From Pseudomonas koreensis (lineage in GTDB: Bacteria > Pseudomonadota > Gammaproteobacteria > Pseudomonadales > Pseudomonadaceae): a stretch of DNA of 64,000 bases. Shown piece by piece: positions 37,045 to 44,538 of this stretch. The stretch is from positions 4,093,501 to 4,157,500 of the forward strand of contig NZ_JALJWP010000001.1 of assembly GCF_024169245.1 (NCBI RefSeq), given 5' to 3'. A program made the position numbers and the translations under genes. The notes below the pieces were generated by a model. The model ran no database searches. It was not told the DNA's origin and saw only the letters and a program-made list of their open reading frames with translations. Within the stretch, counting starts at the first letter, position 1; each line of letters begins with the position of its first letter.

Positions 37045-37685
37045 TGAGCTGGGCCCCGGCGTTTGCCAGATGCAAAATCCTCGTCAGCCGGGCAGGGCAG
37101 GTCATCCGCTGCGCTCTGCCGCAGCTGTTCAGGCGTCAGCGCATACGAATTTCGTTCGATATCGATGACACGCTCGCTTGCCAGCTCCACCACTGCGCAG
37201 TCGAGAACAGTCGACTACCGGACTGTATCCATCGCTGGTTGGGTGAGCCGTTGCGCATGGGCACGCGATCGCTGATCCGAGAGCTGCGCCGCCAGGACTG
37301 CAGTGTCTGGGTCTACACGTCGTCCGGGCGCACGCCGTCCTATATCCGACGTTGGTTAGCGCTGTACGGTATCCGCGTCGACGGCGTGGTCAACAGCGTG
37401 CTGCACAACCGTGCCCTGACGGCGCACGGGATGTCGAATGCGCCTTCCAAGTATCCGCCAGCGTTCGATATCGACTTGCATGTCGATGATTCGGAGGGCG
37501 TGCAGATTGAAGGCAAGGATCATGGCTTCCGGGTGGTCGTGGTGCATCCCGAGGATGATCGCTGGGCGCAGAAAGTGCTGGATTCGGTGGCCAAGGTCCA
37601 GGCGCAGCTCGCCTGGCAGCAAATGCGCAGGCCCAAAGAGCCGGTGCAACACCGTGCGGGCGCGTTCTTCGAGCCGCTTGGTTGA
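37044..37685 (+). CDS. HAD superfamily phosphatase-like protein
   Basis: 213 residues. HAD motif I is FDIDDTL with nucleophile D39 and acid/base D41. Motif II is probably VYTSSGRTPS, and an acidic motif IV is DLHVDDSEGV. There is no large cap insertion beyond about 50 residues, and no signal peptide. It is coupled by TGATG to the Fic-like gene; AAGGTGG lies before the ATG at 37044. The substrate is unknown. The operon position behind pstSCAB suggests a phosphate or phosphoprotein role, but read-through from pstB is not proven. Confidence 0.8.
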   Translation: MSWAPAFARCKILVSRAGQVIRCALPQLFRRQRIRISFDIDDTLACQLHHCAVENSRLPDCIHRWLGEPLRMGTRSLIRELRRQDCSVWVYTSSGRTPSYIRRWLALYGIRVDGVVNSVLHNRALTAHGMSNAPSKYPPAFDIDLHVDDSEGVQIEGKDHGFRVVVVHPEDDRWAQKVLDSVAKVQAQLAWQQMRRPKEPVQHRAGAFFEPLG

Positions 37686-37793
37686 GCGGGTAAAGCATCC
37701 GCTATCAGGACAGCAGAGCCTCCGGTACGAGGCACTGCTGCGAATGACTCGAAAGCTGCGGAAACGATGCTGCGCAAAACCTGTATCGCAGAA

Positions 37794-37827
37794 ACGACAA
37801 AGCCCTGAATAATCAGGGCTTTGTTGT
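37794..37827 (+). terminator. Hairpin terminator between HAD gene and tRNA-Ser
   Basis: A 15-bp stem (arm ACGACAAAGCCCTGA, one G-U pair) with an ATAA loop, followed on the plus strand by a short T-rich run. It can end the plus-strand Fic/HAD transcript and may also act on the convergent tRNA transcript. It is nearly the same sequence as the hairpin at 31278-31313. Confidence 0.7.
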
Positions 37828-37835
37828 ACTTAAGA

Positions 37836-37923
37836 TGGCGGAGGCGATGGGATTCGAACTCATGGACCTGTTACAGTCGACGGTTTTCAAGACCGTTGCC
37901 TTAAACCACTCGGCCACACCTCC
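37836..37923 (-). tRNA. tRNA-Ser (anticodon UGA)
   Basis: 88 bases including an encoded CCA. The 7-bp acceptor stem GGAGGTG/CGCCTCC, D-arm GCCGAGTGGTTTAAGGC, anticodon stem-loop ACGGTCTTGAAAACCGT with TGA anticodon, a long class II variable arm and TTCGAAT T-loop are all present. The T-stem (ATGAG/CCCAT) shows one A-C mismatch. No hairpin resembling an integration site was found next to it. Confidence 0.95.
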
Positions 37924-38046
37924 GTTTGCGTTGCGGGCGCCATAATACCTGAATGAAACACACTGTCAAACTCTCTGCATGGCTTGTTACAGAGCGTCTG
38001 TTATGATCTTTGCGACTGAACGTTTCAAACCAACAGGAGTGTCGCC

Positions 38047-38718
38047 ATGCGCGAACAGGATTACGCAGTTAATAACAGCGTGCAGGCTGAGCAGCTAGAG
38101 GTTAGCCGCGTCCTGCGCAACACTTATGGTCTCTTGGCTCTGACCCTCGCATTCAGCGGTGTGATGGCCTTCGTAGCCCAGCAGATGCGTGTCGGCTACC
38201 CGAACATTTTCGTGGTGCTGATCGGCTTCTACGGGCTGTTCTTCCTCACCAACAAACTCCGTGATTCCGCGTGGGGCCTGGTGTCCGCGTTTGCGTTGAC
38301 CGGTTTCATGGGGTTCCTGCTCGGCCCGATCCTCAACCGTTACCTGGGCATGCAGGGCGGCGCTGAAGTGGTCAGCTCGGCATTCGCCATGACCGCACTG
38401 GTGTTCGGTGGCCTGTCGGCCTACGTGCTGATCTCGCGCAAGGACATGAGCTTCCTGAGCGGTTTCATCACCGCCGGTTTCTTCGTGTTGCTGGGTGCGG
38501 TAGTCGCCAGCTTCTTCTTCCAGATCAGCGGCCTGCAACTGGCGATCAGCGCCGGTTTCGTACTGTTCTCGTCGGTCTGCATTCTGTTCCAGACCAGCGC
38601 GATCATCCACGGCGGCGAGCGCAACTACATCATGGCGACCATCAGCCTGTATGTATCGATCTACAACCTGTTCGTCAGCCTGCTGCAACTGTTCGGCATC
38701 ATGAGCCGCGACGACTGA
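38047..38718 (+). CDS. Bax inhibitor-1/YccA family membrane protein
   Basis: 223 residues with about seven membrane helices, the topology of bacterial TMBIM/BI-1 proteins. Helical segments start near residue 26 (YGLLALTLAFSGVMAFVAQ) and end with YIMATISLYVSIYNLFVSLLQLFG, which carries the conserved C-terminal region. CAGGAG lies upstream of the ATG. The E. coli homologue YccA modulates FtsH; bacterial members can leak calcium. It is monocistronic, ending at a clear terminator. Confidence 0.92.
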   Translation: MREQDYAVNNSVQAEQLEVSRVLRNTYGLLALTLAFSGVMAFVAQQMRVGYPNIFVVLIGFYGLFFLTNKLRDSAWGLVSAFALTGFMGFLLGPILNRYLGMQGGAEVVSSAFAMTALVFGGLSAYVLISRKDMSFLSGFITAGFFVLLGAVVASFFFQISGLQLAISAGFVLFSSVCILFQTSAIIHGGERNYIMATISLYVSIYNLFVSLLQLFGIMSRDD

Positions 38719-38734
38719 TCTTCAAGGCTGCAAT

Positions 38735-38760
38735 AAAAAACCCGCTTCGGCGGGTTTTTT
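38735..38760 (+). terminator. Rho-independent terminator after the BI-1 gene
   Basis: AAAAAACCCGC-TTCG-GCGGG followed by six T residues, 17 bases after the stop. The stem, UUCG-type tetraloop and T-run are textbook. The A-run on the left arm makes it bidirectional, so it can also end the convergent lipoprotein transcript. Confidence 0.92.
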
Positions 38761-38783
38761 ATTGTCTGGAGAAAAGTGCCTGC

Positions 38784-39113
38784 TCAGTTGATGACGATGC
38801 TGCCATCTACTTGTTGACGGTAGATCGTGTAGGGCAGCAGCAAGGTGTCGAGTGCGCCGGACACTACAGCGTCCACCAGCACCACGGGAATTGCCGCGTT
38901 GCGGTGATCGTCGGGATCGATGCCTGAGGCCAGCGGTGCGTTCAGTGTGCAGAAGTCGTAGGCGAGGCCGCTGTAGATTCTCGGCACCGCCCCGCAATAA
39001 CTCTTTTGTTCCTTGAGCCCATCCACGGCAGCCTGATCATTGCGCGCCACCGTTTGAATCGTGCCACAGCCGCTGAGCAGCAGGGCCGCCAGCGTCATTG
39101 CCTGAATTTTCAT
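38784..39113 (-). CDS. YceK/YidQ-like small lipoprotein
   Basis: 109 residues from the ATG at 39113, chosen for the GGAA site and for the lipoprotein signal it opens: MKIQAMTLAALLLSGC, lipobox LSGC with Cys16. The mature part has two further cysteines and the segment DTLLLPYTIYRQ near the C-terminus, typical of YceK/YidQ (DUF1375) lipoproteins. Function is unknown. It is convergent with the BI-1 gene. Confidence 0.85.
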   Translation of the reverse strand: MKIQAMTLAALLLSGCGTIQTVARNDQAAVDGLKEQKSYCGAVPRIYSGLAYDFCTLNAPLASGIDPDDHRNAAIPVVLVDAVVSGALDTLLLPYTIYRQQVDGSIVIN

Positions 39114-39171
39114 ACTGCCATTCCATAGCTGCGAAAACCCACAATCTACGCTGATCATGGGCAAAAGGCAC

Positions 39172-39609
39172 CTAGGCCATGGGCGGCAGGCGCCGTTTGA
39201 CCGGGGTTTTCTTGACAATCGCCGTGTTGGTTTCCGCCAGCGTATTGAGCCGATCGAGCAAAGTATCGAGTTGCTCCATCGAGCGCACGTGCAAGCGGGC
39301 GATAAAGCAGTCCTCCCCGGTGACCTTGTCGCACTCGGTGAACTCCGGAATCGACATGATCTGCCGCTCAACCTCCTGCAATTGCCCTGGCAGCGGCCGT
39401 ACGCGAACAATCGCCTGCAACTGATAGCCGAAGCATTTCGGATCGATTTCTACCGTGTAGCCCTTGAGCACGCCACGTTCTTCCAGGCGCCGCAGTCGCT
39501 CGGCCACGCTCGGCGAAGACAGGCCACTGATCTGCGCCAGCGCTTTAAGCGAGCGTCGCGAATCTTCCATCAGCGCGCCGATGAGAATCTGATCGATATC
39601 GTCAGTCAT
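39172..39609 (-). CDS. Lrp/AsnC family transcriptional regulator
   Basis: 145 residues from the ATG at 39609, with GGGA 8 bases upstream. The N-terminal winged HTH includes LKALAQISGLSSPSVAERLRRLEERGVL, and a C-terminal RAM ligand-binding domain (about 65-135) has VRPLPGQLQEVERQIMSIPEFTECDKVTGEDCF. It is divergent from an EamA exporter gene 147 bases away, the classic layout in which an Lrp-type regulator controls an amino-acid exporter. Confidence 0.92.
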   Translation of the reverse strand: MTDDIDQILIGALMEDSRRSLKALAQISGLSSPSVAERLRRLEERGVLKGYTVEIDPKCFGYQLQAIVRVRPLPGQLQEVERQIMSIPEFTECDKVTGEDCFIARLHVRSMEQLDTLLDRLNTLAETNTAIVKKTPVKRRLPPMA

Positions 39610-39756
39610 GTGCAAAGTCCCGATTAGGCGAAAGGAGCGAAACGCCCGCGATAAAAAAGGCAAACATCGAGTTTAGCCTGCTTTATGCGCTGGAGCAGCC
39701 CGCCTTGCGATTGGCATACTTTTGCCATGCTTTCGCCACAGTCTCAGGAGATAAAT

Positions 39757-40650
39757 ATGGACAACACAACTCGTCGCGGCTCGCTGGAAATGACCGCTGC
39801 CATGCTGATATCCGGGACGATCGGCTGGTTTGTCCTGGTGTCCGGGCAACCGGTGCTGGACGTGGTGTTCTGGCGCTGCGTGTTCGGCGCCGGGACCTTG
39901 CTGTTGATCTGCGCCGCGTTCGGCTTCCTGCGCCCAGGGATTCTGACCCGCACAACGTTTCTGCTGGCGATACTGAGCGGCATGGCGATTGTCGGTAATT
40001 GGGTGTTGCTGTTCGCGTCCTATTCCCGCGCCTCGATTGCCATTGGTACGGCGGTGTATAACGTGCAGCCGTTCATGCTGGTCGGTCTGGCGGCGTTGTT
40101 CCTCGGCGAAAAAATCACCTTGCAGAAGCTGTTCTGGCTAGCGATTTCGTTTATGGGCATGCTGGCGATCGTCAGCGCCCACGGCACCCAAGGCGAGAGC
40201 GGCAACGATTACCTGCTGGGAATTGCCTTGGCGTTGGGCGCGGCGTTTCTGTATGCGATTGCCGCGTTGATCATCAAACGTCTGACCGGCACGCCACCGC
40301 ACCTGATCGCGCTGATTCAGGTCTGCACCGGTGTGTTGTTGCTCGCGCCATTTGCCCACTTCGATGCGTTGCCGCGAGGCGCCGATGCCTGGGCCAGTCT
40401 GGTGACGCTGGGTATTGTGCATACCGGTGTGATGTACGTCTTGCTGTACGGTGCGATTCAAAAATTGCCGACAGCGTTGACCGGCGCGCTGTCCTTCATC
40501 TATCCGATTGCGGCAATCTTTGTTGACTGGTTCGCCTTTGGCCATCGCCTTGAACTGCTGCAATGGCTGGGTGTAGTCGCGATCCTGCTGGCCGCCGCCG
40601 GCATGCAGCAAGGTTGGGGATTGAAAGCCCGGCGGCTGGCAGCGCAATAG
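39757..40650 (+). CDS. EamA/DMT family exporter
   Basis: 297 residues with ten predicted helices in two EamA repeats (about 8-135 and 150-285). The ATG at 39757 is preceded by AGGAG at 6 bases. Each half ends in a conserved segment (VYNVQPFMLVGLAALFLGEKIT; LSFIYPIAAIFVDWFAFGHRL). It probably exports an amino acid or related metabolite under control of the divergent Lrp regulator. Confidence 0.9.
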   Translation: MDNTTRRGSLEMTAAMLISGTIGWFVLVSGQPVLDVVFWRCVFGAGTLLLICAAFGFLRPGILTRTTFLLAILSGMAIVGNWVLLFASYSRASIAIGTAVYNVQPFMLVGLAALFLGEKITLQKLFWLAISFMGMLAIVSAHGTQGESGNDYLLGIALALGAAFLYAIAALIIKRLTGTPPHLIALIQVCTGVLLLAPFAHFDALPRGADAWASLVTLGIVHTGVMYVLLYGAIQKLPTALTGALSFIYPIAAIFVDWFAFGHRLELLQWLGVVAILLAAAGMQQGWGLKARRLAAQ

Positions 40651-40653
40651 CGT

Positions 40654-41691
40654 TCAGATATTCCAGCGCGGCGCGGTTGCCGCCAAGCGCTGACGCATCT
40701 CGCTGATATTGGCGGCAAGTTGCCGGGTCAACATCCGGTAGCCATCCAGCGTATTGGCGACTGGCGCATCCAGGTCCGCTGCCGGCAGTTCCATCGGACG
40801 CTCCAGCCGCTGCGATGCGCCGGTTTTCAACGCGCGGGCCATGCCGATCAGTTGCACGCGAATCTGCCGGTGTTCAGCCTTCAGTGCCGTTTGCAGATGT
40901 GCCGTAGCCTGTGGGTCGCTGACGCTGGGACGGATATTGCCGAGGATTTCCAGCGTGCTGATGCACATGCGCAGGTTGCGCTGAATGGCGTCGAGCTCGG
41001 TCATGGAAATCTTCACTTCCTTGGACACCGACGGCATCAGCGAGCGCAGTTGCACCATCACCGCACCCACCTTGCTCATCAGCCGCACATGTTCGTCGGC
41101 GCTGATCGCTTCACCGTTGATGATGCGCCCGTACACCGTTGCGCAGTCGCGCAAGGCATCGGCGAGGTTGTAGCGCCACGAATAGACCGCGTACAGCGGC
41201 AGGGCGAAGGAAAACGCCAGGGCGAGGGCGATGCCGATCAGAATGTCGACGCCGCGCCACAAGCCATCGGTGATGGGGTTATCGCCATGTCCGGCGACGA
41301 TGAATACGGTGATGGCCGAGAGCAGGGCGGTGTAACCGCCCTTGCCGATCGCGTGATAAGAGAAAAAACCACAGACCACGGCCATGGAAAAGTAAGTCAG
41401 CCACGGCATGCCCAACCAGGCGTGCTGCGCCACCAACGCCAGCCCGACACCCGCGCCGATCAAGGTGCCGATGGCGCGCTCGGCGGCTTTTTTGCCGATA
41501 TTGCCGTGGTGCTGCAGTCCGCCGATCACCACCAGCATCGTCACCGACGCCCATTCGCCATGGGGCAGGTTGATGCCGGTGGTCAGCACAATGGTCGCCA
41601 ACAACCCCAGCGCCACCCGCACGGAGTGAATCAATCGAGCGTGGCGGTAGCGCCGATACGGGTCCAGCAGCGGGCGCAGAATCCGGCGCAA
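40654..41691 (-). CDS. FUSC family (aromatic-acid exporter-like) membrane protein
   Basis: About 345 residues. The N-terminal half has six helices with IHSVRVALGLLATIVLTTGINLPHGEWASVTMLVVI and GTLIGAGVGLALVA, typical of YccS/AaeB (FUSC) proteins. The C-terminal half is a soluble helical domain. It is shorter than YccS (about 700), so it is probably a single-module member. No ATG opens the frame: the TTG at 41691 is given, but the frame stays open 69 bases upstream with GACGAGG before a possible CTG near 41727, so the true start is unsettled. Confidence 0.8.
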   Translation of the reverse strand: MRRILRPLLDPYRRYRHARLIHSVRVALGLLATIVLTTGINLPHGEWASVTMLVVIGGLQHHGNIGKKAAERAIGTLIGAGVGLALVAQHAWLGMPWLTYFSMAVVCGFFSYHAIGKGGYTALLSAITVFIVAGHGDNPITDGLWRGVDILIGIALALAFSFALPLYAVYSWRYNLADALRDCATVYGRIINGEAISADEHVRLMSKVGAVMVQLRSLMPSVSKEVKISMTELDAIQRNLRMCISTLEILGNIRPSVSDPQATAHLQTALKAEHRQIRVQLIGMARALKTGASQRLERPMELPAADLDAPVANTLDGYRMLTRQLAANISEMRQRLAATAPRWNI

Positions 41692-41740
41692 CAGCGGTGG
41701 CCATCGGTGGGTGCTGAATCTACTCAGTGCAAGGCCCTCG

Positions 41741-43366
41741 TCAGAAGATGTAGTCGGTGGTCAGGAAGCTCGAATCACGCCCGCGAATGATCTCGCTGAT
41801 CAGGCCCTTGTTGCTTTCCTGGAATTTTGTCGCCACCAGGGTACGGATCGAAAACACCCGCAACGCATCGTGTACCGACAGCGTGCCTTCGGCGGAGTTC
41901 TTGCGGCCGTTGAACGGATAGGTGTCCGGGCCGCGCTGGCACTGGGCGTTGAGGTTGATCCGCCCGACCTGGTTGGCGAAGGTGTCGACCAGACGACCGA
42001 CCGCCACCGGGTTGGTGCCGAAGATGCTCAGCTGTTGGCCGAAGTCGGATTCCAGCACGTAGTCGATCACGGTATCGAGATGACGGTACGGCACGATTGG
42101 CACCACCGGGCCGAACTGTTCTTCCTGATAGACGCGCATCTGCGGGTTCACCGGATAGAGCACTGCGGGGTAGAAGAACGAGGCATGGGATTCGCCGCCA
42201 TTCGGGTTGACCACTTGCGCGCCTTTGCTCTGCGCATCCGCGACCAGACCGTGCAGATAATCGACTTTGCCCGACTCCGGCAGGGGCGTCAGCGAAACAC
42301 CGCTGTCCCATGGCATGCCCGGTTTCAGCGTGGCCAGCCTGGCATTGAATTTCTCGATAAAACTGTCGACCACGTCTTCATGCACGAAGAGGATTTTCAG
42401 TGCGGTGCAGCGCTGGCCGTTGAACGACAGCGAGCCGGTGACCGCTTCGCTGACGGCATTGTCGAGATCGACTTCGGGCAAAACGATGCCCGGGTTCTTC
42501 GCATCCAGACCGAGAGCCGCGCGCAAACGGTGTTGTTTCGGGTGCAGCTTCTTCAGGTCGCTGGCGGCCTTGTTGGTGCCGATGAACGCGAAAATGTCGA
42601 TCTTGCCGCTGGCCATCAGTGCGCTGACGGTCTCGCGGCCGCTGCCGTAGATCACGTTGATCACACCGCTCGGGAAGCTGTCGCGGAAGGCTTCGAGCAA
42701 CGGCCGAATCAGCAGCACGCCGAGCTTGGCCGGTTTGAACACCACGGTGTTGCCCATGATCAGCGCCGGGATCAGCGTGGTGAAGGTTTCGTTCAGCGGA
42801 TAGTTGTAAGGCCCCATGCACAAGGCGACGCCGAGCGGTACGCGGCGGATCTGGCCGAGGGTGTCCTGCTCCAGCTCGAAGCGGCTGGAGCGGCGGTCGA
42901 GTTCTTTCAGGGCGTTGATGGTGTCGACGATGTAGTCGCAGGTGCGATCGAACTCTTTTTCCGAGTCCTTGAGGTTTTTGCCGATCTCCCACATCAGTAG
43001 CTTGACCACGGCTTCGCGCTGCTCACGCATGCGGCCGAGAAACGCTTCGACATGCTGAATACGCTCGGCCACGCGCATGGTCGGCCACAGGCCCTGGCCA
43101 CGGTCGTAGGCGCGGACAGCGGCGTCGAGAGCGGTGAGGGCGGTTTCGGCATCGAGCAGCGGCGTGCTGCCGAGGATGACCTGTTCTTCACCGTTTTCGC
43201 CTTTCAGATAAACCGGGCTGCGCACCTGCGCGAGCGGGCCGTCCCAGCGGCGTAATTGGCCGTCGACCAGATATTCACGCTGCTCCACCTGACCGTCCAG
43301 GCGGTATTTTTCAGGGATGTCGCTGACAGAAGGAAACAGGTTGCCAAGGATGTTTGCTGTGGTCAT
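41741..43366 (-). CDS. GapN-like NADP-dependent aldehyde dehydrogenase
   Basis: 541-residue ALDH-superfamily enzyme, annotated in this clade as non-phosphorylating glyceraldehyde-3-phosphate dehydrogenase. It has the catalytic Cys320 in FNGQRC, the conserved Asn in MGPYNYPLNE and the NAD(P)-fold segment GTNKAASDL. The usual general-base motif ELGGK is instead GLDAK, with Gly286 where Glu normally stands. The ATG at 43366 is preceded by AGGG. GapN activity would yield NADPH and bypass ATP formation in lower glycolysis. Exact substrate is uncertain. Confidence 0.85.
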   Translation of the reverse strand: MTTANILGNLFPSVSDIPEKYRLDGQVEQREYLVDGQLRRWDGPLAQVRSPVYLKGENGEEQVILGSTPLLDAETALTALDAAVRAYDRGQGLWPTMRVAERIQHVEAFLGRMREQREAVVKLLMWEIGKNLKDSEKEFDRTCDYIVDTINALKELDRRSSRFELEQDTLGQIRRVPLGVALCMGPYNYPLNETFTTLIPALIMGNTVVFKPAKLGVLLIRPLLEAFRDSFPSGVINVIYGSGRETVSALMASGKIDIFAFIGTNKAASDLKKLHPKQHRLRAALGLDAKNPGIVLPEVDLDNAVSEAVTGSLSFNGQRCTALKILFVHEDVVDSFIEKFNARLATLKPGMPWDSGVSLTPLPESGKVDYLHGLVADAQSKGAQVVNPNGGESHASFFYPAVLYPVNPQMRVYQEEQFGPVVPIVPYRHLDTVIDYVLESDFGQQLSIFGTNPVAVGRLVDTFANQVGRINLNAQCQRGPDTYPFNGRKNSAEGTLSVHDALRVFSIRTLVATKFQESNKGLISEIIRGRDSSFLTTDYIF

Positions 43367-43533
43367 GTCACTACCCTGTGTTGATGTCTGCATGCAGATC
43401 AAAAAGTCTCTACAGGTTATACGCCTGAATGCCCGTTGATTTAACCCCGTGAATGTCACGCGAATGTCACGCGCAGGCTCGGACCAGAAGGGTAGCAGCA
43501 GCGCAAAGACGCGTGCTTGAACGCCGATTTTCC

Positions 43534-43626
43534 CCTGTGGGAGCGAGCTTGCTCGCGAAGACGGCGGCACATTCGATATCTTGATTTCTGACGCACCGCT
43601 TTCGCGAGCAAGCTCGCTCCCACAGG
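43534..43626. repeat. REPIN (REP doublet)
   Basis: CCTGTGGGAGCGAGCTTGCTCGCGAA at 43534-43559 is repeated inverted at 43601-43626, with about 41 bases between. This is the common P. fluorescens-group REP with conserved GTGGGAG head and palindromic stem. Confidence 0.9.
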
Positions 43627-43666
43627 TTCATGTACACAACCAGGAGAGCCGGACAACCACAAATTC

Positions 43667-43720
43667 CCTGTAGGAGGGAGGCTGACCTGACGCCATCGCG
43701 AGCAGGCTCACTCCTACAGG
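43667..43720. repeat. REPIN, diverged second family
   Basis: CCTGTAGGAGGGAGGCTGACCT and, inverted, TCGCGAGCAGGCTCACTCCTACAGG. This belongs to the GTAGGAG variant rather than the GTGGGAG variant 41 bases to its left. The left arm has lost part of its stem. Confidence 0.75.
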
Positions 43721-43872
43721 GGGGCGGCGCAACCGATATGGCCTTCGGTAATGAAGCTTTTATGACAAAAGTTCGGTAGCCCTTTGCCAGTCCGGTCATG
43801 CCTGTGTAACGCGCTTGAGGGGCCTTTCGGGGCGCACTTTGCAAGCCGAGGCGGGACGCCGGGAGTGAGGCA

Positions 43873-44484
43873 ATGGGGACTATGGAACGCTATTCGAAAG
43901 TGGGCATGCAGGAGCTCGATCAACGCCTGTCGAAGATCGTCGAAGCCGCGCGCAAGAAGCCGGTTTCGGTGTATCGCTACGGCGCGCCGTGGGTCTGGAT
44001 CGTCTCGCAGGAGGACTGGCAGGGTGCTCTGAAAGAAGTGTCCAGCTACATTCCGCCGGGCCATTCGCTGGTGTTGTTGCGCCCGCAGATCGACGATCTG
44101 CTCGACGCTCACCAGGATCTGCTGCGCGACCTGAACGCCGCGCCCGGCATGCTTATTCCCGCGCAAACGGTCATGCACATCCTGCTCCTGCAACTGCTGT
44201 ATTCGGTGCCCAGCGAACAGCAACTCTATGAACAGCTCAACTACAACCTGCTGTTCCGCTGGTTCGTCGGTCTCGGCCTGAACCAGAAAGTCTGGAGTTT
44301 CACTGCCCTCAGTCGCGACATCGCCACGTTGCTCAACGAGCCGCGCGCGGTGCTGCTGATTCAGAAAATCATCGGCGAAGTGTTCTGCGGTGCCTTGCTG
44401 CAAATGCCCGAGTTCTCGCTGAACTTCGCGCTGTTGCACACCTGGCTGGGCAAGCACGCGTGCGCCACAACGATCAGCAATTGA
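43873..44484 (+). CDS. phdA: Phd/YefM-like protein fused to an IS5-type transposase N-terminal domain (PhdA-like)
   Basis: 203 residues. Residues 4-55 (MERYSKVGMQELDQRLSKIV...VYRYGAPWVWIVSQEDW) look like the Phd/YefM antitoxin fold. Residues about 100-170 (LLQLLYSVPSEQQLYEQLNYNLLFRW...ALSRDI) match the DUF772 N-terminal domain of IS5/InsH transposases. The catalytic DDE part is absent. GGGAGTGAGG precedes the ATG. From memory, P. aeruginosa PA0691 (phdA, linked to biofilm lysis and eDNA release) has this position upstream of a TpsB gene. No toxin gene adjoins it. Confidence 0.8.
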   Translation: MGTMERYSKVGMQELDQRLSKIVEAARKKPVSVYRYGAPWVWIVSQEDWQGALKEVSSYIPPGHSLVLLRPQIDDLLDAHQDLLRDLNAAPGMLIPAQTVMHILLLQLLYSVPSEQQLYEQLNYNLLFRWFVGLGLNQKVWSFTALSRDIATLLNEPRAVLLIQKIIGEVFCGALLQMPEFSLNFALLHTWLGKHACATTISN

Positions 44485-44538
44485 CGCATCACACCGGGCG
44501 CTAACGCCCACAGGTCATCGCGAATTTCAGGGGGTAGT

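Larger units (their letters stand above)
43367..43872. other. Intergenic region with two REPINs
   Basis: About 506 bases between the leftward ALDH gene and the rightward envelope operon. Its centre is filled by two REP-type inverted-repeat pairs, annotated separately. The remaining right part (43735-43872) should hold the promoter of the phdA-like gene, but no firm motif was found. Confidence 0.6.

Noticed and set aside
37836..37923. tRNA-Ser as a possible integration site for a genomic island
   Set aside because: No integrase gene or duplicated tRNA 3' end was found on either side.
43534..43720. Repeated palindromes that might suggest a CRISPR array
   Set aside because: Repeats are in inverted pairs of two REP variants with irregular spacing and no cas genes.
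43873..44484. Toxin-antitoxin pair
   Set aside because: Although the N-terminus is Phd-like, no Doc or YoeB-type toxin gene adjoins it.
44497..44511. Small hairpin GGGCG-CTAA-CGCCC between phdA and pdtB as a terminator
   Set aside because: The stem is only 5 bp with no T-run, so termination is unlikely.
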